Shown: positions 63,434-64,000 of the stretch, piece by piece
Position numbering within the stretch: the stretch's first letter is position 1
Layout: the number at the start of each line of letters is the position of its first letter
NCBI GenBank assembly: GCA_019351975.1
Contig: JABBOG010000002.1
Location: forward strand, 67,060 to 131,059
From: Acidobacteriota bacterium
GTDB lineage: Bacteria > Acidobacteriota > Terriglobia > Terriglobales > Acidobacteriaceae
DNA: 64,000 nucleotides
Direction of reading: 5' to 3'
Program-made: the position numbers and the translations under genes
Notes under the pieces: generated by a model
Databases searched by the model: none
The model's input: the letters and a program-made list of their open reading frames with translations, nothing else
What the model was told of the DNA's origin: nothing

Positions 63434-64000
63434 CTAAACCCGCAACTCCAGCCGCGCCGTCTCCGCCACACGCCCCAGGTCCGCAACCGTCAGTACCCGG
63501 ATCGCCTCACGCTCCATCACGCTCACGCCAAACCCATACTGCTCTGCGTCCGTAACCCCCGCCAGGCTCTCCACCACCGCAGTCAACTCCAGCGCCACAC
63601 CCTCACTCCGCTCCACACCCGCACGCAGCGCCGCAGCCGAGTACGCAATCCCCTTCGCACCCTCCACATCGCTCTCCAGCGACACCGCATGGAACATCCG
63701 CACCTTTCCATTCCGATACCCGCAGTCGATCCTCAGCGGATCGCCCGGCTGCGTATAGCCAGCCGCAGCAATCTTCTTCCGCATCAGCCGCCACACCCCT
63801 GCGCGCTCAAACGTATCCCGCATCGTCGCCACAATCGCCGTCCGCCCCGTCGCCTTCTTGCGCGTCCCTGACACCTTCAGCGGCTCCACATACATCCGCA
63901 GCAACTGCTCCATCTCCGCCGGCAAACTCTCCGCCAGCGTTCCCCGCATCTCCGTCAGCTGCACGCTGTTCGACAGCGAATCCTCCAGCGTCTCCAGCAT
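63434..64000 (-). CDS. Partial protein resembling the C-terminal part of DUF3037-type proteins
   Basis: The frame is open at the window edge; the ATG at 64000 may be internal. The visible 188 residues include NSVQLTEMRGTLAESLPAEM, MRDTFERAGVWRLMRKKIAA, GYTQPGDPLRIDCGYRNGKV and RMFHAVSLESDVEGAKGIAY. I recall similar phrases in the C-terminal half of acidobacterial DUF3037 proteins, some of which sit beside HipA-like kinases; this is a memory-based guess. It is not an obvious phage structural protein and is separated from the portal gene by a terminator, so it may mark the cassette boundary. Confidence 0.5.
   Translation of the reverse strand: MLETLEDSLSNSVQLTEMRGTLAESLPAEMEQLLRMYVEPLKVSGTRKKATGRTAIVATMRDTFERAGVWRLMRKKIAAAGYTQPGDPLRIDCGYRNGKVRMFHAVSLESDVEGAKGIAYSAAALRAGVERSEGVALELTAVVESLAGVTDAEQYGFGVSVMEREAIRVLTVADLGRVAETARLELRV

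Noticed and set aside
1-64000. tRNA, rRNA, insertion sequence or integrase genes
   Set aside because: None could be recognised by eye; a covariance-model and profile search would be decisive.

Overview
The window looks like a chromosomal segment of a GC-rich soil bacterium of the phylum Acidobacteriota, most likely class Terriglobia (the Granulicella, Terriglobus, Edaphobacter and Acidobacterium group). The grounds are the style of the secreted and hypothetical proteins, palindromic 'GGGCTTCAGCCC' and 'CATCCTTCGCCGCAGG' intergenic repeats, and a radical SAM protein resembling membrane-spanning-lipid synthases, which fits the iso-diabolic-acid lipids of this class. This placement is an inference from recalled protein families. 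No rRNA, tRNA, CRISPR array, insertion sequence or integrase was found.

Layout. 1-1274 is the 3' part of a GH51 arabinofuranosidase gene. 1307-5552 (minus) is a methylcitrate-cycle operon, prpB-prpC-hicA-hicB-prpD, with a HicAB toxin-antitoxin pair between prpC and prpD. 5633-29304 is mixed housekeeping and accessory sequence: a secreted phosphoesterase, an Ldh-type dehydrogenase, an S9 peptidase, RF1, an ATP-dependent DNA ligase, cysteine synthase, an orphan response regulator, an ABC permease without an ATPase, an SRAP protein with altered active-site motifs, a membrane glycosyltransferase-like protein, an XRE-cupin regulator, a GDSL hydrolase and gamma-glutamyltransferase. 29476-34583 holds stress and ion genes: hsp20 with a small upstream ORF, a ClC transporter, and clpB carrying an in-frame copy of an intergenic repeat. 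34738-41203 holds envelope and isoprenoid-sugar-type genes (GT39-like, UbiA-like, FAD oxidoreductase) around a PAS histidine kinase. 41229-47376 has an S10 carboxypeptidase, hemB and mutS2.

47628-54503 contains the radical SAM lipid-synthase candidate, a phage-type GH24 lysozyme, and a lipoate-dependent dehydrogenase block: E3 (lpdA), LipB octanoyltransferase and an E2 with two near-identical lipoyl domains. LipB supplies the octanoyl group from which the E2 lipoyl arms are made, and E3 reoxidises those arms; E1 is not in the window.

54555-64000 (minus) is a compact phage-derived structural cassette: a partial DUF3037-like protein, portal, probable prohead protease, scaffold-like coiled coil, HK97-type major capsid protein, connector and neck proteins, tail-like proteins, an 811-residue tip-like protein and a holin-like small protein. 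No tape measure, sheath, terminase, integrase or repressor is visible. Intrinsic terminators lie inside it, before the portal and before the capsid gene. It may be a remnant prophage, a GTA-like particle or another domesticated particle; the window alone does not decide this.
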